Source: Leptofilum sp050292445 (lineage in GTDB: Bacteria; Chloroflexota; Anaerolineae; Promineifilales; Promineifilaceae). From it: 37,845 bases of DNA. This document shows positions 1 through 9,187 of the stretch, one piece after another. The notes beneath the pieces were generated by a model. The model was not told where the DNA came from and did not search any database. It was given only the letters and a program-made list of their open reading frames with translations. The DNA lies in NCBI GenBank assembly GCA_050292445.1, contig JBNKLQ010000019.1, positions 1-37,845 of the forward strand, given 5' to 3'. Every line of letters starts with the position of its first letter. Positions within the stretch are counted from its first letter, which is position 1. The translations under genes and the position numbers were made by a program.

Positions 1-2666
1 TGGTAGTCGCCCAGCACAGCATCGGGTGCCCAGACGCGACCCGCACCTTGTTGGAAGATACTGGCAGCGAGTGAGCCATCGCTATTAACAGATGGCCGCG
101 CCGTCACCATCAGACGATATTTCACTTCATTGGGAGTGAGATTGGGGTTTTCTTGCAGCATTAGGGAAACGACACCGGAGGTAACGGCCGTTGCCGCCGA
201 AGTGCCTGAACCTTGATACCAACCACCCGCCCGGCGAAGCTGCGGATACGTCACAGCATAATCACTATTCTCACCCACATACATCAACAGATGGGCACCA
301 GGGGCCAATATATCTGGCTTTATAAACCCTGCCTCTGATGGACCAGAAGCGCTAAACGGCGGTACGTAATCATCATTGAAATCCAGAGGTGAGTAATTAT
401 CGGTAAAGGCTCCCACAGTAATGACAAACGGATCATTACCAGGTGTAGTAATTGAACCGGCCGTTGGGCCTGTATTGCCCGCTGCGGCCACAACCACAAT
501 CCCTTCGACCCAAAGTTGCTCCACTGCCTGGTTGATCGGATTATTCCAATAGGCATCAGTTACCGGCCCAGACAAGGACATATTGACAACCCGTATATTG
601 TAAGTGTCTTTATTATCTAAAATCCATTGCAGGCCAGCGATAACACTTGAAGTATTTCCTTTACCTTGTTTGTCTAAGACCTGAACACTTATGACGTCAG
701 CGCCTGGAGCAATCGCTATCGGATTGCCCAAGGCATCTGTGGCACCACCGGCAATCAGACCAGCCATAAAAGTGCCATGTCCGTTGCCATCTCCGTCTTG
801 TAAATTCGTATCGACAAAGAAGTTTTCCTTGGTCAGTTTGCGCAGCGCACCCGTGTTAATGCCAGAATCCAGTACCGCAACCGTGATACCAGAGCCATCA
901 ATTCCCATGTCGTGCAGTTGATCCACGCCAGTTACCTGCAGGTAATCATTGAGTTGGGCATCTCTTGTTGTTGCCACCAGTGAAAGATCGTCTACCAACA
1001 AACTGCAACTGTTGCAGTTAGTTATATGGGCGGTGGCATTTACATAGGCCGTACCTTCAGGCGCAATACTGCTTATCTGGAAAGGAAGCCAACTGCCATT
1101 GAAATACATTTCATTTGTAACGGCCGTAATGAAGTTTTTATCCTCATCAAAATAATCTATGGAAATAGTCACAAAGCTATACGACCAGCTATACATTTGG
1201 TTCACCTTGAACCAGCCAGAAAAAGTATATTCTTTGCCAGCACCGCCAAGCACCTGCTGCCAAACGCTGTCATCACCCCATGAGCTGTTAATTTTAAGAC
1301 TGGTATTATCTACTGGAGAATCATTCGCAATAGCTATGTCGCTATTGGTTCCCCAATACTTTTCATTATTATTGAAATCGCCATTGTCTAGCATATTTTC
1401 TGCATCTAAGGTTGCGCCGGGCGATTCCATATCGAGGCTCAAATCATCGAGATACAGCTTACCCGCGCCATCCTTACCAATCCAGACAATGATGTATCTG
1501 CTTTGTTCTGGAGCGATACCGCTAATTTCAAATGGTGTATATTCTATGCTATGTGGTAAATTGGTTTTAACGGTCGCTAGATAATTCCAGTTTGCATCAA
1601 AAAAACTTAACTTGGCCAAACTCCAGTTCAAGTTTTGGCTAGATGACATCTGGTACCAACCAGTCAAGCTAAATGCTTCGTTGGGCGCAATCATGGCCGA
1701 TTGTTGTATGCTAGCATTCCAATAACCAAGCTCCACTGCTTGGTTGCCGCTTTGAGTCTTGAAACTGGTCTGACGCACAATTCCCCCCCAATTCCAATTG
1801 GTCAAACCAATTTCAAAGCCGCCATTTTGCAACAAACTGGCACTGTTAGGAACTGCTGCATTGTTACTGGTTGTGAATGAAGCGTCATCTATAAGAAGGC
1901 TGCCGTTAGCCGAATCATTCCAAACCGCCGCCGCCACATAATAAGCTGGTGATGGTACCTCATATTCAATAACGTATTGGCGATACTGATTCTTGGTAAT
2001 GTCTACCCACTGATTAGAAATCAGGAAGCCATTATTATCAAAGAATTGCAAACTGAGGCCCGCCCAGTAGGGGTTGCCGAGGCGTTTAGCCCATATTGAA
2101 AACGTAACGGTTTCTCCAGGACTTACCGTGACGTATTGGGAAGCACCTATACTTGTTTCCAGGGCGTTGTAACCACTATATGCATCTCCGGAAACGGCCG
2201 CATCGCCATACACATTCCAGCCAGCAAAGCCAGATTCAAAGCCTGGGTTGTGTAACAAGTTAATACCACCGCTTCCCTCGCTGCTTTCCACTTCAGCATC
2301 CAGGCTAATGTATGATACAGTGTGCGAGTTGGCCAAGTGCAAAATAGCCTCACCGCTCAATTCGGCAGCAAAGGCATTGATGATAGGCAATGATCGACTG
2401 ACGCTGCCTCCCAGCTGCGTCAATAGTTGCTCTGCCTGATCATTATCTTCTGTTTTTTGAACAATAATGGGCACCATTGATTCTGGTTGCTCTGCAATTA
2501 ATGTCTGCACTGCTGGGTCTAGCTTTTGCGTGGCAGTTTCAATGATACCCGTGTCGGCAACGGCCGTTCCCCCAGTAAACATCATGATAGCCGCTGTTAA
2601 CAGCAACATGAAGATTATAATAATTGCCAAGCGGGGACTAGGTAAATAGTTGGCTCCCTGATTCAT
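1..2666 (-). CDS. Secreted subtilisin-like serine protease (S8), 3' end outside window
   Basis: The reverse strand reads open for 888 codons from ATG at 2666 (upstream AGGGGA ribosome site) to the window edge, so the C terminus is missing. Residues 12-38 form a long hydrophobic signal segment. Residues 65-125 resemble the I9 propeptide inhibitor. Three related beta-sandwich modules (about 136-266, 278-412, 425-564) each begin with an asparagine-rich N(G/P)GF/GDF motif and end with LLxDD(A/L)S, as in CBM4/9-like carbohydrate-binding domains. The peptidase follows with Asp600 (AVLDSGIN), His630 (GNGHGTF) and Ser823 (GTSAATA), so the triad is complete. It probably acts outside the cell on protein, with the modules binding polysaccharide or cell wall. 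Placing binding modules between propeptide and catalytic domain is unusual. Sure of family; substrate unknown. Confidence 0.9.
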   Translation of the reverse strand, partial: MNQGANYLPSPRLAIIIIFMLLLTAAIMMFTGGTAVADTGIIETATQKLDPAVQTLIAEQPESMVPIIVQKTEDNDQAEQLLTQLGGSVSRSLPIINAFAAELSGEAILHLANSHTVSYISLDAEVESSEGSGGINLLHNPGFESGFAGWNVYGDAAVSGDAYSGYNALETSIGASQYVTVSPGETVTFSIWAKRLGNPYWAGLSLQFFDNNGFLISNQWVDITKNQYRQYVIEYEVPSPAYYVAAAVWNDSANGSLLIDDASFTTSNNAAVPNSASLLQNGGFEIGLTNWNWGGIVRQTSFKTQSGNQAVELGYWNASIQQSAMIAPNEAFSLTGWYQMSSSQNLNWSLAKLSFFDANWNYLATVKTNLPHSIEYTPFEISGIAPEQSRYIIVWIGKDGAGKLYLDDLSLDMESPGATLDAENMLDNGDFNNNEKYWGTNSDIAIANDSPVDNTSLKINSSWGDDSVWQQVLGGAGKEYTFSGWFKVNQMYSWSYSFVTISIDYFDEDKNFITAVTNEMYFNGSWLPFQISSIAPEGTAYVNATAHITNCNSCSLLVDDLSLVATTRDAQLNDYLQVTGVDQLHDMGIDGSGITVAVLDSGINTGALRKLTKENFFVDTNLQDGDGNGHGTFMAGLIAGGATDALGNPIAIAPGADVISVQVLDKQGKGNTSSVIAGLQWILDNKDTYNIRVVNMSLSGPVTDAYWNNPINQAVEQLWVEGIVVVAAAGNTGPTAGSITTPGNDPFVITVGAFTDNYSPLDFNDDYVPPFSASGPSEAGFIKPDILAPGAHLLMYVGENSDYAVTYPQLRRAGGWYQGSGTSAATAVTSGVVSLMLQENPNLTPNEVKYRLMVTARPSVNSDGSLAASIFQQGAGRVWAPDAVLGDY

Positions 2667-2836
2667 AGTGATTCCCCTAACAAAATACGATACTTCCCCA
2701 ATTTAATATGAAAGGTCTATGCCTTGTAATCATAAGCTAGTAAATTTAGCTTACGAAATTTGTTACACAATCTTTCAAAGAAACTTAATTAGTGCTAAAG
2801 TACTATCAATTCTATGGCTTGGTCTGATACGTATAA

Positions 2837-2870
2837 TAAAAAACGGCTATTTCCTGGGGAAACGGCCGTC
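2837..2870 (-). terminator. Intrinsic terminator of the histidine kinase gene
   Basis: Read on the reverse strand, ACGGC..TTTCC pairs with GGAAA..GCCGT around a short loop with a two-base internal mismatch, followed by a run of T. It lies 34 bases after the kinase stop. One arm contains the iterated ACGGCCGT palindrome, so here that repeat has become part of a terminator. Confidence 0.65.
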
Positions 2871-2903
2871 TTGTAAACCAAACCTTTTTTACCAGCCAGC
2901 AGC

Positions 2904-4205
2904 TTAGATCACTTCTGGCTCTGGAACTAAACAAGGCAGCGTCACTTTGCAGACAGTACCTGGCAACAACGCTTCATCGTAACCACGACTCTCCAGGCGA
3001 ACACAACCTTGGTGAGCCTCCACAATGCCACGAGCAATTGGTAAGCCAAGACCAAAACCACCGCCCCGATAAGCAATTTTGCTGGTAGAGTGCGTACTGA
3101 GCGAGCCAAGCACGTGGAACATATCAAATACCCGCCTCTGCTCCTCCAATGGCACACCAATGCCTGTATCCTTCACGGCAATCTCAATCTGGTTGTCTAG
3201 GCAGCTTGCTTCAATCTTAATCTCGCCCCCATCGGGCGTATATTTCACTGCGTTGCCAATAATATTTTGAAACACAATCTTTAGTTGTCTGGGGTCGGCA
3301 TTAATCAGGGGCAGCGTTTTTATACCTTCTGCCACCTCAATGGTTAACTTGCGCTCCTCACAAACGATCGCCAAGTTATTTACAACGGGCAAAATCACAT
3401 CGCGCAGCCGGATTTCATTAATGGCTAACTCGAGTTGGCCAGATGCAATGCGGAAAAATTGCACGATCTCGTCAATAACATGCTGCATACGCCCCGTTGC
3501 TTTATCCAAATTAGCGGCCGTACGGCTGAGCATTGGGTCGTTTTGTAACCCGGCCTTCTCAATAATCATGTTCATTAGCTGCGTGTTGGTGGAAACGGCC
3601 GTTAACGGCGTCTTCAATTCATGAGAAACCAAAAGAATAAAATTTGTCTTCAGCTCATCCAGTTCCGTCAAATGATCATTGGCGATTCTTAGGTTTTCAA
3701 TGAGTTCTGTATTTTCAATGGCAATCGCTGCCTGGTTGGCAAAAAGCTGCAAGGGGGCCAGATCCGATTCCCGAAAACGGCCGCGAATCGAGCGATTCTC
3801 CACGTAAATTGCACCAATCGTCCGATTTCGCGTTACCAGTGGCACACACATTATTGAGCGCAGCCGCAAAGTCATGACGCTGATCGCATGACCAAATTGC
3901 GGATCTTGCATGGCATCACTCAAAACAACCGCTACACCGGTTTGAACCACCTCTTCCAAAACGGAGGAACTAATCTCGTCCGTCGTACCCGTCAAATCAT
4001 TCCCCTGATTGTCTCGCCTGATTCTCAAATCAATTGAGCCATCACCGTTTTTCAGGACAATGTAACCTCGTTCGGCTCCAACTAGCGTCAGAACCTGGTC
4101 AATTGTATAAGCTAAAAGGGGAGCCAGCGAATGGGACTCTGCCATCTGACGGCTAACGCGCAGTATAAAGTCCAGGAGTTCAATACCTTCAAGTCGTTTG
4201 GTCAT
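2904..4205 (-). CDS. GAF-domain sensor histidine kinase (cytoplasmic)
   Basis: This 433-residue protein has no membrane segment. Residues 22-165 are a GAF sensor domain. A short helix leads to the HisKA dimerisation domain with phospho-acceptor His195 in SHELKTP. The HATPase_c domain follows, with N box Asn318, G1 box DTGIG (346-350) and G2 box GGGFGLGLP (381-389). All residues needed for autophosphorylation are present. No response regulator lies beside it, so it is an orphan kinase whose partner must be encoded elsewhere. The signal for the GAF domain cannot be read from sequence. It follows the epimerase gene on the same strand after 88 bases, and an intrinsic terminator stands just downstream. 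Confidence 0.92.
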   Translation of the reverse strand: MTKRLEGIELLDFILRVSRQMAESHSLAPLLAYTIDQVLTLVGAERGYIVLKNGDGSIDLRIRRDNQGNDLTGTTDEISSSVLEEVVQTGVAVVLSDAMQDPQFGHAISVMTLRLRSIMCVPLVTRNRTIGAIYVENRSIRGRFRESDLAPLQLFANQAAIAIENTELIENLRIANDHLTELDELKTNFILLVSHELKTPLTAVSTNTQLMNMIIEKAGLQNDPMLSRTAANLDKATGRMQHVIDEIVQFFRIASGQLELAINEIRLRDVILPVVNNLAIVCEERKLTIEVAEGIKTLPLINADPRQLKIVFQNIIGNAVKYTPDGGEIKIEASCLDNQIEIAVKDTGIGVPLEEQRRVFDMFHVLGSLSTHSTSKIAYRGGGFGLGLPIARGIVEAHQGCVRLESRGYDEALLPGTVCKVTLPCLVPEPEVI

Positions 4206-4293
4206 TTCTTAATAATATGACTGTTAACGGCATGGTTCTATGGGAAATAGGGGGTAATCAAATTCTATTTTCGCCTTTTTCACGCACCTAATT

Positions 4294-5313
4294 TCATTGA
4301 AACAGACTCGGGTTCGATGACACCCAATTGTATAAATCTCGAATCCCTTTTTGTGGTGAGATGGTAGGCCGCCACCCGAGCTTTTGGGCGATTTTACGAA
4401 TGTCAGCCACAAAAACGCGCTGGTCGCCAGGACGCCATCCCGCCCAGGTGATCGATACTTCGTGGCCAGCCAGTTCTGCCAACAAGGGACCAAATTCAGT
4501 CCAAATAGACAAGGTGTTTTCAGGGCCACCGCCCACATTAAAGACCTCACCACGTAGGGTGTCGATTTTTTGTATGCCAAGTTCATAAGCATGAACCAAA
4601 TCCTGCACATGCAGCAAATCGCGAACTTGCTTGCCATCCCCGTAAATGGTGATAGACCGATTCATGATCGTGGCGATGACAAAATGGGCCACCCAACCCT
4701 GATCCTCGATACCAAACTGCCGCTGACCATAAATGCAAGATTGGCGGAACACCATTGTTTTGAGGCCGTAAATACGGCCGTAATCCAGCATATATTGATC
4801 CCCTGCGCCTTTCGAGCAGCCGTATGGAGAATGAAAATCAAGAGGATACGTTTCCGGGATGCCGTGCGTATAATCGGCATAGCCATAACGGCCGTTCGCC
4901 TGTTCTACCTTAGCGCCCTCCATGCCACCATACACTTTATTGGTTGAGGCATACAAAACGGCCGCATTCGGGCATTCGTGCCGCACAGCTTCCAACACAT
5001 TAAACGTCCCCAAGGCGTTAATTTCAAAATCTTCTCGCGGATTTTTTACCGAGGTGGTGACCGCCACCTGGCTGGCCAAGTGCAGCACGGCATCTGCCCC
5101 CCCCATAGCCCCCACTAAAACATCATAATCGCGGACATCGCCAGCCACAAAGTGGAGCCGGTCGCCGTGCCGCGCCCGCAGCCACTCCAAATTTGCAGGG
5201 CCGCCCTTGCGAGAAAGATTATCGAACACAACCACATCATGCCCCTGCTGTAAAAAATAGTCGGCACTGTTACAACCAATAAATCCTGCCCCGCCCGTAA
5301 TAAATAGTTTCAT
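4294..5313 (-). CDS. NAD-dependent sugar-nucleotide epimerase, CDP-paratose 2-epimerase-like
   Basis: A 339-residue extended short-chain dehydrogenase. The NAD-binding glycine motif TGGAGFIG is at residues 6-13, the STNKVYG segment with Thr124 follows, and the catalytic pair is Tyr164/Lys168 in PYGCSKG. STNKVYG, the GDGKQVRDLLHV segment and the C-terminal WRPGDQRVFVADI resemble CDP-paratose (tyvelose) 2-epimerases more than UDP-glucose 4-epimerases, so a role in NDP-deoxysugar synthesis for surface polysaccharide is likely. No other sugar-pathway gene lies nearby, so the exact substrate is inference. Start ATG at 5313 has TTAGGAATC upstream. Confidence 0.85.
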   Translation of the reverse strand: MKLFITGGAGFIGCNSADYFLQQGHDVVVFDNLSRKGGPANLEWLRARHGDRLHFVAGDVRDYDVLVGAMGGADAVLHLASQVAVTTSVKNPREDFEINALGTFNVLEAVRHECPNAAVLYASTNKVYGGMEGAKVEQANGRYGYADYTHGIPETYPLDFHSPYGCSKGAGDQYMLDYGRIYGLKTMVFRQSCIYGQRQFGIEDQGWVAHFVIATIMNRSITIYGDGKQVRDLLHVQDLVHAYELGIQKIDTLRGEVFNVGGGPENTLSIWTEFGPLLAELAGHEVSITWAGWRPGDQRVFVADIRKIAQKLGWRPTISPQKGIRDLYNWVSSNPSLFQ

Positions 5314-5384
5314 ACTTGATTCCTAACCTTGAAAACGAAAATCAAAAGCGTCCCTCGATACCTTTTTATACAGGGAACACTTGC

Positions 5385-5933
5385 TCAAGCCTCACTTTGC
5401 AACCGCTGGTAAAGTGTCGCTTGCTGTTTCTCTAGAAATTGATAATAGCGCGCATTAAGCGAGGCCATCGTCATCAGCAGGGCATCTTCCCCAGTATCCC
5501 GATAGTAACGAGGGCGCGTACCGACTTCTTCAAACTGATATTTGCGGTAGAGCGCCTGAGCCACACGATTACTTTGCCGCACTTCAAGCGTCGCCATGTT
5601 GGCCGGATGATCATAAGCTTGAAACAGCAGGTAGAGCAGCAGCAATTCTCCCAAACCATGCCCGCGCCATTGGGGATGCGTGGCAATGGTGCTGATATGA
5701 ATCTCATCAGCAATGAGCCAAAACCCAGAAAATCCAATAATTTGTGGAGAACGGCCGTCTTCCCCCAGCCCCAATACCTGATAATAAGCTATATTATTTT
5801 GCGCCAGCTCATGTTCAAACAAACCGGCCCGCGCTGGCGTAGGAAAAGAAAGCCGGTCAATAGCCTGTACCGCGGACAGATCAACCATTTGCATGGAACG
5901 CAGCCAATATGGCGTTTTAGGAATTGATAACAT
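5385..5933 (-). CDS. rimI: GNAT acetyltransferase, RimI-like (ribosomal protein S18 alanine N-acetyltransferase)
   Basis: A 182-residue GNAT protein. The acetyl-CoA binding motif A is in HPQWRGHGLGELLL, followed by the RimI-type stretch LEVRQSNRVAQALYRKYQF and the C-terminal YYRDTGEDALLM, which is diagnostic of RimI. It would acetylate the N terminus of ribosomal protein S18 or other Ala-starting proteins. It begins 15 bases after the tsaB stop, giving the order tsaE-tsaB-rimI seen in many bacteria. Residues after about 160 (Tyr/Gln-rich helix) extend past the usual ~150-residue family length. Confidence 0.88.
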   Translation of the reverse strand: MLSIPKTPYWLRSMQMVDLSAVQAIDRLSFPTPARAGLFEHELAQNNIAYYQVLGLGEDGRSPQIIGFSGFWLIADEIHISTIATHPQWRGHGLGELLLLYLLFQAYDHPANMATLEVRQSNRVAQALYRKYQFEEVGTRPRYYRDTGEDALLMTMASLNARYYQFLEKQQATLYQRLQSEA

Positions 5934-5948
5934 GGGGAGTGTGTGGCA

Positions 5949-6614
5949 CTAATTGCCAGCCGGATCGCGCAAGTAGATGGGAGCCAATGTTTGCGCATCG
6001 TCCATATCACCAGCACGCAGACGCCGCCAACCTAGCTCAGCCAGATAACCCGCCCGACGTACGGCCGTTGCTGGCAGGGCAATCTGGAATGTCTTGTTGG
6101 TTGCCTTAATTTTCTTGGCCGCCTGCGCCGTAATTTCCCCGGCAAAGGTTACACGACCTTCCAATTTCGGTAACAGATCATCCCAACTTTCTATGAGCGG
6201 GGTCTCAGTAGTTTGCCAGCCACGGCCGTTTTCCCATTCATAAGGGGCCGTGCAAATGCGAGTCCGCCCCGCTTCGGCCACCACCCACAGCTGCCCCGGA
6301 AACGGACCAAAGGCTGCGGCAACAATGTCCAGCGTGCCAATGCCCAGCAGCGGCGTCTGGTTGGCCAGGGCCAATCCTTTGGCCAACGCCAGGCCCACCC
6401 GCAACCCGGTGTAAGAGCCAGGGCCAACCGCCACAGCAATTCCCTCCAAATCCAATGCAGAAACGTTGGCTCGCTGCATCATCTGCTGCAAATTTGGAGT
6501 GAGTTCAATGGTATGGTTATTCAAACAGCGCCAACCCATTTCGGCCACAACGGCCGTTCCATCATGCAGCGCCATTCCCAGCCAGCGCGTTGCTGTATCA
6601 ATCGCTAAAATCAT
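5949..6614 (-). CDS. tsaB: tRNA t6A synthesis protein TsaB
   Basis: A 221-residue protein with the ASKHA-fold start MILAIDTATRW and the TsaB motif GPGSYTGLRVGLALAKGLA. TsaB is the non-catalytic scaffold that pairs with TsaD and TsaE to transfer threonylcarbamoyl to A37 of ANN-decoding tRNAs. I chose ATG at 6614 rather than the in-frame TTG two codons earlier. With this start only two bases separate it from the tsaE stop, so translation is probably coupled. TsaD is not in the window. Confidence 0.93.
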   Translation of the reverse strand: MILAIDTATRWLGMALHDGTAVVAEMGWRCLNNHTIELTPNLQQMMQRANVSALDLEGIAVAVGPGSYTGLRVGLALAKGLALANQTPLLGIGTLDIVAAAFGPFPGQLWVVAEAGRTRICTAPYEWENGRGWQTTETPLIESWDDLLPKLEGRVTFAGEITAQAAKKIKATNKTFQIALPATAVRRAGYLAELGWRRLRAGDMDDAQTLAPIYLRDPAGN

Positions 6615-6616
6615 TA

Positions 6617-7117
6617 TCAAACCCCAAAGGCACTCTTTTTAAAATCTTCCAGTAGTTCGGCGGAACGTTCGCCAGTAGCATTGATGCGTAGTTTACGGCG
6701 GGTCTCGCTCACATAACTCAACCCAATCCACAGCCGGTCTTCCGGCAGCAGCGCTTCCATGCGCTCAGGCCATTCAATCATTACAGCGCCAGCGCCATAC
6801 AAAATATCTTCCAGCCCCACCGTCAGCTGATCTTCTGTTTTTTCCAGTCGGTAACAATCAATATGGTAAAGGATACGGCCGTCTGCCAGCCGAGGATATT
6901 CATTCACCAGCGTAAACGTTGGGCTGGTAACCCGCAACCCAGTACCCCATCCCCGGCCAATGCCGCGTGCCAACGCTGTTTTGCCAGCACCCAACTCCCC
7001 AGCCAGGCAAAGTAAATCATGCGCCTGCAACAGTTCGCCCAGGCGCACACCCAAGCGAGTCGTCTGCTCTACGCTGCTGCTTACAAAATCAATTGTCCAG
7101 CGATCCAATATAGCCAT
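6617..7117 (-). CDS. tsaE: tRNA t6A synthesis ATPase TsaE
   Basis: A 166-residue P-loop protein of the TsaE/YjeE family. Walker A is GELGAGKT (residues 40-47), followed by TSPTF (64-68), HIDCYR (85-90) and IEWPER. The length and motif order match the family. TsaE hydrolyses ATP to reset the TsaB-TsaD complex during t6A synthesis. It is the first gene of the tsaE-tsaB-rimI run and is divergent from the phosphoesterase gene. A TATAAT-like box on the reverse strand at 7152-7157 could be its -10, but I see no convincing -35. Confidence 0.94.
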   Translation of the reverse strand: MAILDRWTIDFVSSSVEQTTRLGVRLGELLQAHDLLCLAGELGAGKTALARGIGRGWGTGLRVTSPTFTLVNEYPRLADGRILYHIDCYRLEKTEDQLTVGLEDILYGAGAVMIEWPERMEALLPEDRLWIGLSYVSETRRKLRINATGERSAELLEDFKKSAFGV

Positions 7118-7229
7118 TTAGTCACCTGCCGCTTAAATTCACGGCTGATTTATTATACCCTCTCCCATTGATCATGGTATCATAAACAATGCCTTAAATG
7201 AGGCAAGAAATTATTAAAGCAGATTGTTT

Positions 7230-7973
7230 ATGCGAATTCTTATAATATCTGACATCCACGCCAATCTCACCGCCTTCCAAGCTGTGTTAGAACATGCCAA
7301 AAACAAATGGGACATTATCTGGTTCCTGGGGGACCTGGTTGGCTACGGACCAGACCCAAATGAATGTGTCCAGGAACTGCAAAAACATAATCACATCGCG
7401 CTATCCGGTAATCATGATCAAGCTGTCCTGGGCAATCTGGACATTAAATCCTTCAATCGTGAAGCAAAATTTGCCATCACCTGGACAAAAGAAGCCATCA
7501 GCCCGGAAACGGAAAGCTATTTAAAAAACTTACCCTCCAAACAAGTGGAAGGGGATTTTACCCTGGCCCACGCCAGCCCGCGCTATCCGGTATGGGAATA
7601 TATTTTAGACCCCCTCACTGCCTCAGAAAATTTCAACTGGTTCCAAACCGAATTTTGCCTGGTCGGCCACACCCATGTTCCCGTTATCTTTGAAGAAAGA
7701 TTAAACGGTTTTCGCAAGGTAAACGTACACCCGCCCCAATATGGTCAAGGACGGGACGCGCTCTACCTGGGACCCGAACGACTCATTATCAACCCCGGTA
7801 GCGTTGGACAACCCCGCGACTCTGATCCCCGCGCTGCCTATGCTCTCCTTGACACCGAATCAATGACCTGGTTTTACCAGCGAGTTCCCTACGCGATCCA
7901 TGAAGTACAAGAGCGCATGGAAAAATTTGGCATGCCTAAGCGATTGGTAAACCGATTAGCCTACGGTATCTAA
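7230..7973 (+). CDS. Calcineurin-like metallophosphoesterase, YfcE/MJ0936-type
   Basis: This 247-residue protein carries every metal-binding motif of the superfamily: SDIH (Asp8, His10), GDLVGYG (Asp35), GNHD (Asn61, His62), a later HASPR histidine and GHTH, then NPGSVGQPRD typical of YfcE-like phosphodiesterases. It should hydrolyse phosphodiesters using two metal ions in the cytoplasm; the true substrate cannot be told. I chose ATG at 7230 because MRILIISDIH is the usual family start, rather than TTG two codons upstream. Monocistronic by appearance, divergent from tsaE. It contains none of the ACGGCCGT repeats. Confidence 0.9.
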   Translation: MRILIISDIHANLTAFQAVLEHAKNKWDIIWFLGDLVGYGPDPNECVQELQKHNHIALSGNHDQAVLGNLDIKSFNREAKFAITWTKEAISPETESYLKNLPSKQVEGDFTLAHASPRYPVWEYILDPLTASENFNWFQTEFCLVGHTHVPVIFEERLNGFRKVNVHPPQYGQGRDALYLGPERLIINPGSVGQPRDSDPRAAYALLDTESMTWFYQRVPYAIHEVQERMEKFGMPKRLVNRLAYGI

Positions 7974-8118
7974 TTTTCCACACCCAGAGCTTCCTACAAA
8001 TTCTGTAAATGCGGCTTACTTTGATGCCACCCTTCGGAAGGTCGGGAACTTTTTGCCATATCCTTGCGTTTTACTCTCTAGAAGCATAATTTAATCAAAC
8101 ATTCAGGAGAGCATTATC

Positions 8119-9099
8119 ATGACCCGCAAAAAAATATTAATCATTGCAGCAACTTTCTTCTTACTTCTTTTGGTTGCCTGTGGCGGAGCTGCCTATTCAG
8201 AAGACTCAGTTTCTTCACTTTCTGAGCCAGCTGCCATGCCTGCACGGGACATGGCAAGCGGTGGGGATATGGACGATTTTGATATGGCTGAAGCAGAAGC
8301 CCCTATGGAAGAGATGGCAGGTGAAGAAGGCAGCTTTGGCGTAAGCACGACCAACCAGGGTTCCAACGTCCAGCCATTCCAGGAACGGCTTATCATTCGC
8401 ACCGCCAACATGAGCCTGGTTGTAGCCAACACCGAAGAAGCGATGGCCACCATCAGCCAGATGGCTGAAGAAAATGGGGGCTGGGTGGTGAACAGCTCGG
8501 TCTTCCAGTACAACGAAAATGCCAAGACAGGCAACATCACCATCCGTGTGCCTTCGTCTGGTTTTAACAGCGCCCTGGAAGCGCTGCGCAACATGTCTGT
8601 TGAGGTCAGCAACGAAAGCACCTCCGGCCAGGATGTGACGGAAGAGTTTGTCGATGTATCGGCCCGATTGGAAAATCTAGAAGCCACGGCCGAACGCGTG
8701 CGCGCCTTCCTGGATGATGCAAAAACGGTGGAAGAGGCCTTGCAAGTGAACCAAGAGCTAAGCCGTCTAGAGAGCGACATTGAAGCCATGAAGGGCCGCC
8801 TGCAATATTTGAGCCAATCCGCTTCCTTCTCCACCATCACCGTGGACCTGACGCCAGACATCGTGTCCCAGCCCATCGAGCCAAGCAACTGGCGACCAGC
8901 TGTTGTCTTCCGCAACGCTGTAGATTCTCTAGTAGACGCGCTGCAAGATGTGGCTGAGTTTGGTATCTGGTTTGCCGTTTACCTGCTGCCCCTTCTGCTC
9001 ATCGTGGGCATTCCGCTGTGGCTAGTTGGTCGTTTTATCTGGCGGCGCTGGCGGCGGCGAGGAACAGTTCAAACGGAAACGGCCGTTTCCAGCGAGTAA
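8119..9099 (+). CDS. DUF4349 lipoprotein
   Basis: A 326-residue protein. Its lipoprotein signal ends in LLVAC with lipidated Cys21. An acidic, Met-rich linker (about 25-85) follows, then the DUF4349 domain (about 90-245) with RTANMSLVVAN, a GGWVVNSS turn and a helical coiled segment, and a C-terminal transmembrane helix followed by an Arg/Trp-rich cytoplasmic tail. It is therefore anchored at both ends, with the DUF4349 part outside. AGGAGA lies just upstream of the ATG. Function of the family is unknown. The gene ends in an ACGGCCGT copy that encodes Thr-Ala-Val in the tail. Confidence 0.88.
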   Translation: MTRKKILIIAATFFLLLLVACGGAAYSEDSVSSLSEPAAMPARDMASGGDMDDFDMAEAEAPMEEMAGEEGSFGVSTTNQGSNVQPFQERLIIRTANMSLVVANTEEAMATISQMAEENGGWVVNSSVFQYNENAKTGNITIRVPSSGFNSALEALRNMSVEVSNESTSGQDVTEEFVDVSARLENLEATAERVRAFLDDAKTVEEALQVNQELSRLESDIEAMKGRLQYLSQSASFSTITVDLTPDIVSQPIEPSNWRPAVVFRNAVDSLVDALQDVAEFGIWFAVYLLPLLLIVGIPLWLVGRFIWRRWRRRGTVQTETAVSSE

Positions 9100-9121
9100 C
9101 CTCCACATAAAAGTAAAATCA

Positions 9122-9179
9122 AGGACTGGCAGTCCTGCCTAGTTGAAGCGTCATTTGCTTGTCCAGGACTGCCAGTCCT
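9122..9179. repeat. Inverted repeat between convergent genes
   Basis: AGGACTGGCAGTCCT at 9122-9136 is repeated as its exact reverse complement at 9165-9179, giving a 15-bp stem with a 28-base loop. It sits between the ends of the convergent DUF4349 and ABC ATPase genes. It could be a bidirectional terminator or a small dispersed repeat. No clear T-run on either side. Confidence 0.6.
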
Positions 9180-9187
9180 CATCAACT

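Noticed and set aside
8193..8915. Long - strand open frame opposite the DUF4349 lipoprotein gene
   Set aside because: Ser/Thr-rich shadow translation of a real gene; no ribosome site.
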